A stretch of DNA of 64,000 nt, taken from assembly GCA_964016985.1 (NCBI GenBank), contig OZ024837.1, forward strand, positions 38,470,713 through 38,534,712. Reading direction: 5' to 3'. Below, piece by piece: positions 34,800 to 47,669 of this stretch (position 1 is the stretch's first letter; each line of letters opens with the position of its first letter). The notes beneath the pieces are model-generated. The model was given only the letters and a program-made list of their open reading frames with translations, did not search any database and was not told where the DNA came from. Source of the stretch: Anodontia alba (taxonomy: Eukaryota > Mollusca > Bivalvia > Lucinida > Lucinidae). The position numbers and the translations under genes were made by a program.

Positions 34800-36900
34800 A
34801 CATAGGGTAAGAGCAAAAACGGGACCGCCGCCTTAGAACGGTCAGTAGTATAAACTACAGAAGGAGGAGGGGTTAGGGTGGGGTGGGGGTTGTTTTAAAC
34901 ACTTTTACTAATTTTACCTTGCGTCCCGATGCTACTCTTAATACAGAAGTTTGCATAATATCCACTGGAGAATATCAGTATTGATTGAGATGATAGCTAA
35001 GGTTATTATTGGTATTCTCCAGTAAATATCACATAATATTAGCGACTCAATCATCAGTGCTCGTTTTATTATATAGCAAATGAACAGACTGACACTGTCT
35101 CCGAAAATATATTCTTTCACGTGATGTTCTAATTTTTGGTACGCATATTAAATTGGAAAAAAAAGACAGAGCCGTTGAACATCAGATATATTGGGCTAAA
35201 CACAGATCTCAGCCATGTCTGTGTTCAGGTGATACAATAACTTGTTTTGCTCGGCGCAGATATCAGGTACGCTTCCTAATGTTGTGGTTTATATCATTCT
35301 AAACAGACACAGGCATACCAAACCAGACCCCGAAGTTATAAAACGTTTTTCCATGCTCAGCTCAGCTGAGCATGAAATTTCCTTTGCTAATAAATATGAA
35401 AATGCCAACAATAGTTGATTTTTTTTTTTCATTTTTATTAGCAGTTAGTTGGGTTTCTCAATTCCTGTGTCTTGCAAAAGAACGTAACCGTGGCATCGGA
35501 AAAATATACGGCTAAATCTTTATATATATAAAGCTTGGATATTTGTTCATACAAAACCGCTGTATGGCAATGCGAGATTAATTGCGTTTTGGAGAAGCAC
35601 ATGCATTTTGCATGATGCTGGTTTAGAGTTTTGCCAAGTACCTGTAAGTTCTATTAAGCGTATAGTACATATGTATATACTGTCAGGTAAACAACACACA
35701 TATACACCCAACTCGCGATTAATAATCTGTATAGTTGATGTCTGAATATAAATTAGCACTGATTATTTATGTCACGTTTTGTGAAACGGCATGTATTTTA
35801 TGTACTTTAGATGAACATTTTAGTTTGCGGAAATTACGTCAGTTATTATGTTTGGGCTTCTTACCCAGTTTAGTTCGTCAACAAAGTTTTTAAAATTATG
35901 GACATGAATAAATGCGCGGCTATCCTTCAACATACAAGACTTACGGAAGTAAAATACAGTGTTCTATATGAATGATTTTTATTAAAAGAACATAGGCTAG
36001 AACGCCCGAAAAATGTCTACTGAAATTTAAAATGTCATTCAATGGTGTCATAAAAATCTGCAATCAAACGTTTTCTTTAAGGTTTATTGTAGCAGCCATA
36101 TTGGACAAAAAATCGAACATTTTTGGTGTAAATTCATTTCTGTATATCTTCTAACAAAGGCTATAGAAAACGGTATAATGTTTATTTGAAACACAGTTTG
36201 CATGCGAAATTTAAAAATGATGTCAGACAGGAAAACGGGGCACTCTCCCTAAAATACGGAAAACAACCGGATTGTCACTAATGAAGTCATGTTTGCATAT
36301 GTGCATATGAAAATAAACTTCTGCTTTCTGTTTTGCGCATTTTTTGTCTTTGTTTTTCATGATTGTAACCTGGATACGCAATGTTTTGTATACTTTAAAT
36401 TTGTTAAGTGTCAACTGGGCCTCCACAGATATGTGCATGTGTTCGCAAAATGCAATATATGTATATCTGCTGTACAGTTGTTTATATACATACATGTCCA
36501 CATACATGTCCAGGCTTTCTTCCTAAATCGAAATAAATCTTATATCTTTCCGATGCTAGGGTTAGCAAATTGAGAACTAGAGTCCCTAATAAGTGAAAGT
36601 TTCATGCTCAGCACTTTTTAGGAAGAACGATTTGGTATTTGTTAGTAATTTGAGCTTTATTTGCCGGGGTATTTTCATGCTCAGGTGAGTTTAGCATGTT
36701 TTTTTTTTTTTAACCTCGGGGCTAGGTATTTCTTCGTGGGTTAGATTCCTCGTGTACTTCCAAAGAATTTCAGTTTCGGAATATTTTACCCATTCATACC
36801 GAGTGACCTCTGCTACCTCAACCTTCTGGACTGGGCCTCTTCTAACACAAGGGGGAATGGTTAGATTTTCTTTAACATTTTTATAGAAATTACTGTAAGT
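34800..36900. other. Intron of gene 2, mostly unique sequence
   Basis: A short inverted pair near 34955-35035 (ATATCCACTGGAGAATA / TATTCTCCAGTAAATAT) and element F traces at 35325 and 36600-36720. No coding signal. Confidence 0.5.
35325..35420 (+). mobile_element. Element F end fragment
   Basis: CCGAAGTTATAAAACGTTTT, CATGCTCAGCTCAGCTGAGC and AATAAATATGAAAATGCC, then unrelated sequence. Confidence 0.5.
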
Positions 36901-37104
36901 AATGCAAACAGTGTAGACCTTGATCATTGTTTGTCAATGTTCCTTTTATGGGACACAAGGCATAAATGTGTTAACAATGATTATAGAAAAAAAAATCTGA
37001 AACAGTTTAAATATAAAACGGATCATAAGATGCAAAAAAAAAAAAGATTTTATATTTGGAGTACTTATATTTCTCGTTTTTTTTTTTGTTTTTTTTTTTT
37101 GCAG

Positions 37105-37254
37105 AATATAAAGTATGGACAGGTTGGGACGTACAATGTTGACCTTAAGAAGTTTTCCCCTCCCGATCACACGACGCTTACAATACATACGGTCCAAAAG
37201 AATTCTGATCACACGATTCATTACATTCAACGCAGAATTATCTACAGAGATTAG
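37105..37254 (+). CDS. Gene 2, last exon
   Basis: The acceptor is a long T-rich tract ending in gcag. The exon is phase 0, 49 codons plus TAG, 150 nt like its paralogues. It shares 22 of 49 residues with gene 3, including KYG-x-VG, N-VDL, the PP pair and N-x-D. It is the most divergent of the three: the terminal motif is IIYRD instead of IVYWD, the region after PP lacks the Arg-Ala of the others, and His/Arg content is raised. The frame is intact, so it may be a diverged functional copy rather than a pseudogene. A Tc1/mariner-like MITE end starts about 2 nt after the stop codon, so the 3' UTR is transposon-derived. An AATAAA follows at 37617. Confidence 0.8.
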   Translation, partial: NIKYGQVGTYNVDLKKFSPPDHTTLTIHTVQKNSDHTIHYIQRRIIYRD

Positions 37255-37255
37255 A

Positions 37256-37515
37256 TACAGGCAAACCAATGGCTCGAACATCTTTGGGGATGGACTATTT
37301 CTAGAAATGGCTAGTTAGTGCCAGATAAGGAGGCAAATGGCAATAATTTGGGGACTATTTTTCAATCTTCTAGAAAGTAATCGTATGTGGCATACGCTCA
37401 ATAGAATGAGGCGTTTCTAAAAAAGTACACGCAACATACTAGTGGCAGATTTATAAAACACCAAGAGGCGGTTCTACAGGGAGTTCGAGGGGGTTCAGTC
37501 GAACCTCGTTTTGAC
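37256..37515 (+). mobile_element. Element B copy abutting the gene 2 stop codon
   Basis: Starts TACAGGCAAACCAATGGCTC about 2 nt after the TAG of gene 2. It continues through the central hairpin region (AATAGAATGAGGCG) and degenerates after 37450. Confidence 0.65.
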
Positions 37516-38220
37516 TAAAATTTCTTTCTCATGGCAAATTTCGGACGATAAATCTTTGATTCTGTATTTACCCGGAATATTCGGAATATTCGCACACCTC
37601 TTTACCCTGTAGTTCTAATAAAATTCACAAGTCCAATGTTCCACCTGTGAATCTGTGCACAGTTGCTGGATGACTGTTTAACAGTGTAGACCCTGATCAG
37701 ACGCCTGATCTTTGTCTATACTATTTCCTTTGGCCTGTCTGTCCAAACGTTTAGGGTAAGTACGGAACTTTGACCAAATCGAACACCCCTCGGATATTTT
37801 GACGTAATCCCATCCCCTATAAAAAATCCTACATCGGCCACCGAACACCTCTTTGCTTTCTTTCACAATGATCTTTTTGTTTTTGGATCCAAGGGGATCA
37901 ATTGTTTGTTATCTTAGTGTAGATATTTCAGAAGGTGTGACAAAGCATTTTCTAAAAAGTTTCCAGAGAACTTAATGTTATATTTTGACAGAATGAAGGT
38001 TTCAGTAAAGTACTGAGTTTGATTGCAAAGTAACAGACACCAATGGAAATTGGACGCATGTGGTAGATTTTCCGCCATATTTGACAAGAGAGACACATAT
38101 TTTTTAAACTTTCGGTTATCTTTCCTGTACAAGAATCCGCTTCAGAAAAAAAAAATCTACGTTAAAAGGAAAATAATAAACTCATATAGCGGGGCGAGTT
38201 GGGGCAAACTCTTTTCACTT

Positions 38221-38450
38221 TAACCCATTGTAGTCGGAAGACCCGTAAAAGGGTAACTGGCAAACAGTGCAGACCCAGATCAGACGCCACAGAACGCGGC
38301 GTCTGATCAGGGTCTCCACTGTTTGTAAATAGTTTAGCCATTTTTCTCTAGGAATATGTAAATCTCATAGCCGGGTGCACCTAAAATTGAAATTGGACTT
38401 CCCATATATAATGTGGGAGAGTCTATTCTGTAAACAATGGGTTTAGACAC
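38221..38450. repeat. Foldback repeat unit, second copy
   Basis: Near full-length match to the 8.0-kb unit; hairpin arms AGATCAGACGCCACAGAACG / GCGGCGTCTGATCAGGGTCT. Confidence 0.7.
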
Positions 38451-38576
38451 CTGAAGACAACAAAACAAGTTTGATAGAGTTGTCTAACTTAAAAGTTTAT
38501 CTGTTCTCTTTAACACGACGTGTCTTCTAATATAGGAGGCTATTTTCTACTCATATGTGATTAATACAATTATTGT

Positions 38577-38855
38577 CATTACGGAAACACGCCTATTTAA
38601 ATATATAGAAAATTTCACCTCAAACAACAGAAAATTTTCAGATAAAATCTCTGATAGTTTTCATATTTCTGCTCAAAACAGATATTGTGGTTACCCGTTA
38701 GAACCGCCTAGGCGAGGCGGTTCTAACGAGTACCCACAACCTACGTTTTTGAGCAAAAATAAGAAACATAATGTATACCTCTGTAAACCCCAGTTTTACT
38801 ATATAAAAGTGGGGTTTAAGGGGGGTCAAAATTATATAGGCATGTTTTCGTGATG
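38577..38855 (-). mobile_element. Element A copy 8, complete, inverted
   Basis: Ends CATTACGGAAACACGCC and CATGTTTTCGTGATG. Palindrome centre is GCCTAGGCGAGGC. Confidence 0.85.
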
Positions 38856-38974
38856 TTATTGTTATCAGTTTAATTTCAGTTTCATTTTTACGCATGATTA
38901 CTGCGATTATGATGTATTTGTTAATTGCTCTCTTACTATGTACATGTGGCTATTAATACAAATACTAATACAAA

Positions 38975-40850
38975 TTGTATTTACAGTCGGAGGTTATTTA
39001 TAACCGGATTCATACACTGCTGTGGTTTAATGTGTTTGACGGTTGCTGGTTTACTATGTAGCTACAAATACAAATTTTATATAAAGTCGGAGATTATTTA
39101 TAACCGGACCCATACACTGCTGAGGTTTGAATGTGTTTGAGGGTTGCTGGTTTACTTTGTAGCTACAAACACAACATTTATGTATAGTCGGAGATCATTT
39201 ATAACCGGACCCATACACTGCTGGGGTTTTAATGTGTTTGAGGGTTGCTGGTTTACTATGTAGCTACAACATAACATTTATGTATAGTCGGAGATTATTT
39301 ATAACCGGACCCATACACTGCTGAGGTTTTAATGTGTTTGAGGGTTGCTGGTTTACTATGTAGCTACAACACAACATTTATGTATAGTCGGAGATTATTT
39401 ATAACCGGACCCATACACTGCTGAGGTTTTAATGTGTTTGAGGGTTGCTGGTTTACTATGTAGCTACAACACAACATTTATGTATAGTCGGAGATTATTC
39501 ATAACCGGACCCATACACTACTGAGGTTTTAATGTGTTTGAGGGTTGCTGGTTTACTATGTAGCTACAACACTACATTTATGTATAGTCGGAGATTATTT
39601 ATAACCGGACCCATACACTGCTGAGGTTTTAATGTATTTGAGGGTTGCTGGTTTACTATGTAGCTACAAACACAACATTTATATATAGTCGGAGATTATT
39701 TATAACTAGACCCATACACTGCTGAGGTTTAATCAATGAGGGTTACTGGTTTACTACGAATGTTAGTACAAACACAACAGTTATGTATAGTCGGAGATTA
39801 TTTATAACCGGATCTATACGCTGCTGATGTTTTAATGTGTTTTCGGGCTGCTGGTTTACTATGTAGCTACAACACAATATTTATGTATAGTCGGAGATTA
39901 TTTATAACCGGACCCATACATTGCTGCGGTATTAATGTGTTTGAGGGTTGCTGGTTTACTTTGTAGCTACAAACACAACATTTATGTATTGTCGGAGATT
40001 ATTTGTAACCGGACACATACACTGCTGCGTTTTAATATGTTTGAGGGTTGCTGGTTTACTTTGTAGCTACAAACACAACATTTATATATAGTCGAAGATT
40101 ATTTATAACCGGACACATACACTGCTGAGTTTTTAATGTGTTTGAGGGTTGCTGGTTTACTATGTAGCTACAAACACAACATTTATGTATAGTCGGAGAT
40201 TATTTATAACCGGACCCATACACTGCTGAGGTTTGAATGTATTTGAGGGTTGCTGGTTTACTTTATAGCTACAAATATTTTTTTTTATTTATAGTCGGAG
40301 ATTATTTAAAAAAGGATCCATATACTGCTACGGTTTTAATTTGTTTGAGGATTGCTGACTTACTATGTTGTTATAAATACAAATACAGAAAATAATTTCA
40401 TTTATAGTAGGACGTTTCTTATAACCGGATCCATATACTTCTGCGGTTTTTGTTTGTCTTAGGGTTGCTGGCTTACTCTATAATTATAATTACAAACACA
40501 AACACATATACTTCTACTGTTTTAAAGAGTCTTAGGGTTAGTAGTATATAGTTACTAATAAAAACACAAATACAAATTCATTGTTTGATTATTTATGAGC
40601 AGATTTGTACACCATTTCGCTTTTAATGTGTTTAAGGGCTGCTAGCTTACGACGGCTGCTAGCTTACGACGTAATTATAAACACAAACACAAATACAAAT
40701 TGTATTTTTAGTCGAAGGTTATTTGTAACCGGTTGCGTACACTGCTGCGGTTTAAATGTGTTTTAGGGTTGCTGGCTTTCTAAGTAGTTACAAATACAAA
40801 CATAAATTTAAATTGTATTTATAATCGGAGGTTTTACTATCGTCTATAAA
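38975..40850 (+). repeat. Satellite array, ~100-bp unit, about 19 units
   Basis: The core AGTCGGAGATTATTTATAAC recurs at intervals of 100-101 bp (e.g. 39086, 39187, 39287, 39387, 39487, 39587, 39688). Each unit also has GGTTGCTGGTTTACTATGTA and CATACACTGCTGAGG. Central units are nearly identical; units after about 40290 and at the left edge are diverged, the usual pattern of an array homogenised in its middle. Confidence 0.92.
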
Positions 40851-41182
40851 TATAATTTGAATTTGTATTTGCATAATGTAGTTAATTTGTGTGCTTGCCT
40901 ATCTACTTGTACTGCCGTGGTAAAATAGAATACGGGCGTATCAAAATAGGCCATCGTCATGCAACACAGCCTGCCCAAGGCCTTGGAGAAGGGCATACCT
41001 ATATAAAATGAATACACAAAACATGACTATGGTAACAATGGAAAGACCAAACACTGATAGAACACATAAACGGATCTAATCTTCACCAGAAGTACCACCT
41101 GGTAACTTTGAAACTGTCAATAGCAGGCTGTGCATCTTTCTGTATCCATTAGTTGGGAACCTGCATTTTTGTTCTATATTAC

Positions 41183-41516
41183 TACAGTTGACTCTCGTTA
41201 TCTCGACCTCGCTTATCTCGAATAACCGCTTATCTCGAAGTGAAAATCTGGTCCCTGCCTATACATGAAAACCTAACAACAGATGGAAAATATTGTAGAA
41301 AAGAGGAGAAATTGCTCCTGAGGAGCAATTTCTCCTCTTTTCCACAATATTTTCAATATATTTCTAACTTCAAAAGTCCAGTTACCTATCAGTTTGTTAA
41401 ATGTGGTTAATCGAATTATTTTTTCCTCAATTCTGCAAACCTGATATGTCGAACTACGGATATCTCGAAGTAGTTCAGAGAGTCCCTTGGAGTTCGAGAT
41501 AACGAGAGTCGACTGT
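41183..41516 (-). mobile_element. Element C copy, complete
   Basis: Ends TACAGTTGACTCTCG and CGAGAGTCGACTGTA. The hairpin lies at 41296-41347. Confidence 0.85.
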
Positions 41517-41921
41517 ATATCACAATAAAATTGCATTTTAGGAATAACAACAGATACTATCTATATGGCCGATGAAACTTTTAATATGCATCGCCTAACA
41601 ACGCATATTGTGATCAAACAACGGTAATGCTGTAAACATGTTTTTTAGAAATAGTTCTCTTGCATCACCCTGTAAATATTAGGGGCTCTATATAATAGTT
41701 AAAGCATCCAACATCTGCAGTCTATTGTCAACAGAGAACAACTCAACTATAAAAAATAAAGATTATTCGTATTATTTAAAATAAAATATTCAAGGGAAGT
41801 GGAAAGGTTCTAATTAGGTTACCCTATAAAAATTGTTTAACCTTCTGAAAGAGTTTCTATCATTAAAAGAAAGTACATGTAGTTGGTCCTAATGGGAGCA
41901 CATTCGTTCCATTTAAATTAG

Positions 41922-42065
41922 CATCACGAAAACATGCCTATATAATTTTGACCCCCTAAACTCCACTTTTATGTGATAAAACTGGGGTTTACAGGGGTAT
42001 ACATTAGTTTAAAAACATAGAATGTGGATACTAGTTAGAACCGCCTCATCGAGGCGGTTCTAAAC
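41922..42065 (+). mobile_element. Element A copy 9, left half only
   Basis: Complete left end through the palindrome centre, then truncated at an adjoining Tc1/mariner-like MITE. Confidence 0.8.
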
Positions 42066-42432
42066 TTTAATGTATCGAACGCAGTTGGCTGATTCAAACT
42101 CGTATTTGAGTCACTTGGAACTTGTTCCATCGCTCAAAATAAAATAAAATAAAATAAAGTAAAATATAATAAAATCAAGGGTATTTCGAAACATTTCTTT
42201 ATATTTTACATAAAATATATGCTGGGGTTCTCTTTATAATTGCCTAATGAGGCGATTCTAACGGGTACACTCAATATACCATATTTTTAGAAGATTGAAA
42301 AGAAACCCCTAAATCATCCCCATTTGGTCTTCAAACCTAGCTAATGATTACCCCTCAGTGGCTCGAACTAACCTTGTCTGGAACAAATTTCCATGGTCCA
42401 AAAGGTGTTCGAGCCACTGAGGTTTGACTGTA
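42066..42432 (-). mobile_element. Element B copy
   Basis: Adjoins a half copy of element A. It carries the AATTGCCTAATGAGGCGATT centre and ends GAGGTTTGACTGTA. Confidence 0.7.
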
Positions 42433-42814
42433 TAATGAAAATGTGTTCCTGTTATATATAAAAGTGAAAGAATGAAATGTGGTCGAACTTGATAAATTTT
42501 ATGGCTCCCTTAATATTATTCATTGACATTTATGGGAAACCATGGTGGGGCATGAACACCTTAAGGTGTCTACATTATGCTTCTCAGCCACAATTTTAAA
42601 AAGAACGTAGCCCCCGCACCCCTCCCCCCTCCACTACACACACAACAAAAATCATCCTGCGCATCCACACAGTCTGATCAGTCTTTGTTGTCCGCATGCA
42701 GAAACAGTTCATCTTGGGCTATCCAAAATGCGCACAGTAAAGATTCTGATTCGCGAATGCGCAGGCTGATCAGAATTGTCCCTGAGCGCGCATGTCCATA
42801 AGTACGATTTCTGA

Positions 42815-43268
42815 TAAGGCTGGCTAATCGAAGCTGAACAGATAATCGATTATCAGTCCTGCCATTGTGATCGATAATCGATTAATAATCACTGAAGATT
42901 TGGTCATAATTTTACCTGTCTGAGCATGACTCTTACCATATGTTATACTTCATTGCATATATTCGGTCAGACAGGCCTGAGCAAACAGTGTAGACCCAGA
43001 TGAGACGCCGCAAACTCGACGTCTCATCAGGGTCTACACTGTTTGCCACTCATCCAGCTATTTAAGACACTGAAGTGGGCAGTAAATTGTCCTTGTTTAA
43101 ATTTTAGACTGATATGGTAAAGTGTCGAGGTGTCTGAATGCTAAGGGTAAATACGGTAAAGTGACAGACAAATCAAATGATCGATTATTAGCGATTCTGT
43201 AATGATAATCATTTTTGCGGTATTTTTCGATCAATTAATCGATTATCCGATTAATCGTGCCAGCCTTA
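42815..43268 (+). mobile_element. Element D, compact copy with foldback core
   Basis: Ends TAAGGCTGGCTAATCG and CGTGCCAGCCTTA, TA-bounded. The core (about 42980-43050) is a foldback with GCAAACAGTGTAGACC arms. Confidence 0.82.
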
Positions 43269-43353
43269 ATTTCTGTCATTGCGGCTCCTTTGGATTCAAA
43301 TTTCAAGGTGATTAACGGGTGCAACGTTGTATTATGCAACGTAACTTTACCTG

Positions 43354-43606
43354 GACTCGAGGTTATAAAACTTTTTTCATGCTCAACTTAGCTGGGCATG
43401 AAATTTTTCCTGCTAATAAATCTCAAATTACTAACAATTGCAAATTCTTTCTTGCTTAACATAGCTATGCATGAAAATTCTCCGCTTATAAATATGACTA
43501 ACTATTGTTGGCATTTTCATATTAGTTGGCATTTTCATATTTATTAGCAGAGAAAATTTCATGCTCAGCTGACTTGAGCATGAAAAAAGGTTTTATAGCC
43601 TCGGAG
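43354..43606. mobile_element. Element F (TGCTCAGCT foldback MITE), complete
   Basis: Inverted ends CTCGAGGTTATAAAACTTTT and GGTTTTATAGCCTCGGAG. Subterminal TCATGCTCA/TGAGCATGA blocks and several internal AATAAATATGA units. Confidence 0.75.
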
Positions 43607-44215
43607 CCTGATCGGAGCTTGGGGAAAAGTTAAAAAGAGCCTTAAAATTTATAGTTTGAGACCTTTTTATTTAAATAAATATTATAAAGCTTGCGCTTGG
43701 AAATGCAGAGCCCGTAACCTATAAAAGAAATGCGATTGGAGTTTCGGTTTTATTGAAACTCTTCATCTGACAGCAAAGAAGTTTGCAGAGCTACACATAT
43801 TTTTAACACCGGCTTAATCGGAACTCTATTTTCCTAAACTAGGCGCTTAAATTTTAATGTCAAAATGCACTATGATGAAGTTATTTTATCTTCAACTTTT
43901 CGGTTTCCCGCAGAGTGTAATTGCAGAAGAAAAACTCATAAGGTTTGTTGTAATTATATCAAACATCTACATTTGCTTAAAGCAAATTTGTAAACATTCT
44001 ACAAGTTAAATTAAATAATGGGATATTATCATTAGTTTAATTCTTTATCCCAGCTATGAGCAAAACTGATTTCCTCTACATCGTTTGTAATAATACTGTT
44101 GACTATTTAACCCATTTATGCCGAGTGGACTTTTACATTAATTCTTTGGACTGATTTTCCAATAAAAGGAGTGTCTGTTTAGAGATTTATTATTGCCATA
44201 TTATGTAGAAACATA

Positions 44216-44572
44216 TACAGTCGAACTTCAATGGCTCGAACACCTTTGGGACCATGGAAAAGTGTTCGAGCCATGGGTAGTTCGAGCCAATGAAGTTAAT
44301 CATGGCACCAGGTCAGGAAGCAAATAGCGATAATTTAGGGAAATCTTTTCGATTTTCTACACAATAATTGTATGTTGAGTGTACTCATAAGAATAGCTGA
44401 GGCGATTCTAATGAGTACATACAACATACAATTTTGTGATAAAATAAGAAAATTCCCCCAAATATTTTATTTTTTAAAGCTATCGGAAGAATTTCGTAGG
44501 GACTCAAAAACGAGTTCGAATTAGCCATGGTAAACGAGCCATCGGTGTTCGAGCTATCGAGGTTTGACTGTA
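44216..44572 (+). mobile_element. Element B copy, complete
   Basis: Bounded by TACAGTCGAACTTCAATGG and GAGGTTTGACTGTA, i.e. TA at both edges as for mariner-type insertion. Used here as the reference copy. Confidence 0.85.
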
Positions 44573-45135
44573 ATTGAAGACAACATATGCATGCCACAAT
44601 CACGAACCATAGCCCTTTCGAGACACCAAAATAAAGTAAGTTGAGGAACAAATAAGGACAATATAAACGCCACATACGAAACCGCCGACGCACACACAAA
44701 GAAGAACTGCAACAGGGGGCGGGGTGGGGTGGGGGGAGAGGCTTAAAGTCCTGTATTCAATACAAACAGTGTAGTCCGCGGCGTCTGTTCTGGGTCCACA
44801 ATGTTTGCCTTTGTCTTTTTTTTGTTGGGCGTTAGGCATATATGTGTAAAACATGACTGTTGTATTTTATTTTCTAAATTTTCATTTAAAGTTTGAATAA
44901 AACTGCATGACTGTATGACTTCAAAGAATTATATTTTGCGGTAAATATATGATTGTGTATGTCAAAATGAAGGAAACTCATGCATTAAAAAGCATTGCTC
45001 TCACATAAACTTATGTGTTTTTAATGGAATGATATTTTTTCAGCACTCTATTAGTGTAGCCAAAATCATTCATCTCGATTCTTTCTTTACGTTTGATCTT
45101 TAGGCAACATCTAGTCTAAAAATCTTATCTTATGT

Positions 45136-45445
45136 AGTCTTATCTCGAATAACCGCTTATATCGAAGTGAAAATCTGCTCTCTGTTTTAACATGAAAATC
45201 TAGCAACATGTAACAAACAATTGTGGAAAAGAAGAAAAAATGCTCCTAAGGAGCAATTTCTCCTCTTTTCCACAACAGTTTCAATATATCTCTAACTTCA
45301 GGAGTCAAATTACATATGCATTTGTAAAATGAGGTTGTTCGATTTATCTTGTTCCTCAATTCTGCAAATATGATATGTCGAGGTACTGATATCTCGAAGT
45401 ATTTCAGAGAGTCCCTTGGACTTCGAGAAACGAGACTCGACTGTA
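45136..45445 (-). mobile_element. Element C copy, one end decayed
   Basis: Left end reduced to TGTAGTCTTATCTCGAATAA; right end GAGACTCGACTGTA; hairpin at 45225-45277. Confidence 0.78.
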
Positions 45446-45611
45446 TATAGTTTTGAGTTGTTTTGTCGTATGATATCTGACCTACTCCACGCGATGACCT
45501 GTATTTAAGGCTACTGACCAGGTAATACTCGACTCAGCCTGAGCAGCTGCAGAAACGAGCTTAGCTGTTAGAGCCGTGGTTAAAGAAGACAAGTTATTAT
45601 ACTGTCTGGGA

Positions 45612-45892
45612 CATAACGAAAACATACCTATATAATTTTGACCCCCTTAAACCCCACTTTTATATAGTAAAACTGGGGTTTACAGGGGTATACATTATTT
45701 TTCTTATTTCTGCTCAAAAACATAGATTGTGGGTACTCGTTAGAACCGCCTCGTCGAGGCGGTTCTAACGAGTACCCACAATCTATGTTTTGAGCAAAGA
45801 ATATGAAAAAATATCAGAATTTTTATCTGAAAATTTTCATTTTATTGGTGGTAAAATTTTCATTATATTTGAATAGGCGTGTTTTCGTAATG
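45612..45892 (+). mobile_element. Element A copy 10, complete
   Basis: Starts CATAACGAAAACATACC, has a perfect palindrome, and ends TGTTTTCGTAATG. Confidence 0.88.
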
Positions 45893-46960
45893 GGCGAGCA
45901 ACAAAGGTGCTGATTGGACTTTGTGAATATGCAGGCTGATCTGCGCTTTTGCTTTTGTTGTTAATATTACGCTAAGGCAGGTTTCTCGTGAAGAGACTCA
46001 TTTGCTATTAATTTCACTTATACATTTGCTGTTCATGTCTTGGTGACAGTCTAATATTTGTTTGGAATTTTTCTACTAAATAAAGATTTGATTTGATTTG
46101 TATTCTATTTCCATACCTATTTTATTCATCATGCATGTTCTAGAAAGTATCACAGGTGTTGTTAAGTTGTAAAATGCATTGGTGTGCAACAAACAGATGT
46201 TGTGGACAAAAAGCAAAAAAAAAAAAAAAAAAAAAAAAAAATGACGGACTTAAATAATATTGAAATTTGAGGCGGTTCGGGTATTTGTAATATGTCTATA
46301 AAACATTTTCTTGCATACCAGATAAGGATATCCTAGATTTACCCTGGGAAAGAAATTGTAATCCTACCCAGGGTAAAATGGAAATCGAGAATTATCACGT
46401 GTTTTATATGCACTGTTTGTAATGGACATCACGTACGCCATCATTAAAATCTACGGCACTGAATGTAATGACTTCACTACACGCTACAGTAATGTCATCA
46501 CAAAATGGCGGATGCCAGCAAGCAAAGTGACTGCATTATTGAAAATATCTACGTTTAGGAAAGAGAGGTGTGCAAGAAAAAGAATCTATCATGGGTGTTA
46601 GGGGCAGATAGAACAGTCCGTCCCCCGCAAGCCTCATGATGCCAGACAGTGATCCTCGGGACGGATTTTTCTATCTACCCCTTAAACCAATCATAGATCC
46701 TTATTTTGTTTCCCGTCGTGTAACGAATGCTTTCACTATTAGACGGTGTGTCAAATACAAATTAAATATTAAATTGTTTACCCTCATGTGTACTAGATCA
46801 GATTTCTGTGCGCGTATCATTGCTGGTCAATGGTCAAAGGTTTGTTCAAATGACACGTAATATTCATAATTGCCGGTAACTAACCAAACCAGTAAGTACG
46901 TATATTGTCTATGATAAAAAGTAATTTCTTGTCAACTGAACATATTTCGGAAAAAACTAT
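45893..46960. other. No gene recognised
   Basis: Contains a poly(A) run and a palindromic-looking ACCCTGGG/CCCAGGGT pair at 46337-46375. The 74-codon frame at 46636 has no recognisable motif. Confidence 0.5.
46208..46240 (+). repeat. Poly(A) tract
   Basis: About 30 A residues, possibly the tail of a retroposed copy, but no body was recognised upstream. Confidence 0.9.
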
Positions 46961-46964
46961 CCCT

Positions 46965-47196
46965 GATGTGGTTATAAAACATTGTTTCGTGCTCACCTCG
47001 GGTGGGACTGAAATTTGTCTTGCTAATAAATCTCAATTTACTAACAATTGCAAATTCTTTCTTGCTAAACATAGCTGAACATGAAAATTTCTCTGCTAAT
47101 AAATATGAAAATGCCAACTATTTATATTTCATATTAGCAGAGACAATTTCATGCTCAGCTGAATTAAGCAAGAAAACTGTTTCACGACCACCTCTG
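46965..47196. mobile_element. Element F copy, complete
   Basis: Same order of blocks as the 43.4-kb copy (ACTAACAATTGCAAATTC centre), with mutated ends. Confidence 0.7.
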
Positions 47197-47326
47197 GTCT
47201 AGGAGTTGTTTAAAGTTCAAATATGTTTTGTCTCATATTTAAGGTTTGTTTTTCTAGTATTTCGATTCACCGAATAAGCCAGATTAGCGACATCCTTACG
47301 TGGATTTGAAAATTTGTAATTCTACC

Positions 47327-47526
47327 CATTACGAAAACAAGCCTATTCAACTATACTGAAAATTTTACCACAAAAATATCCTGAAACTTTTCAAATAAAA
47401 ATTCTGATATTTTTCATATTTCTTCTCAATCATAGATTGTGGGTACTCATTAGAACCGCCTCGGATTGTGAGTACTCGTTAGAACCGCGTCGGATAACGG
47501 ATACCCACAATCTATGTTTTTGTGCA
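47327..47526 (-). mobile_element. Element A copy 11, rearranged
   Basis: Begins with a good inverted right end (CATTACGAAAACAAGCC). The palindrome arm is duplicated in direct orientation (GGTACTCATTAGAACCGC, then AGTACTCGTTAGAACCGC) and the other end block is missing after 47526. Confidence 0.7.
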
Positions 47527-47669
47527 TTATTGTTATTGTTGTAACCAACAACGTCAGCCTAGCAATTACGACGTGGAAGCGTTCGAAATGAAATTCACTC
47601 GGTGGATGTTTGGTTATAGATTATAATTCACTGATAAATCTCAGTAAATCACTGCTGAAAATGTAACAA

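Noticed and set aside
46636..46860. 74-residue frame as a gene
   Set aside because: No motif, no neighbouring exon signals, average composition; likely chance.
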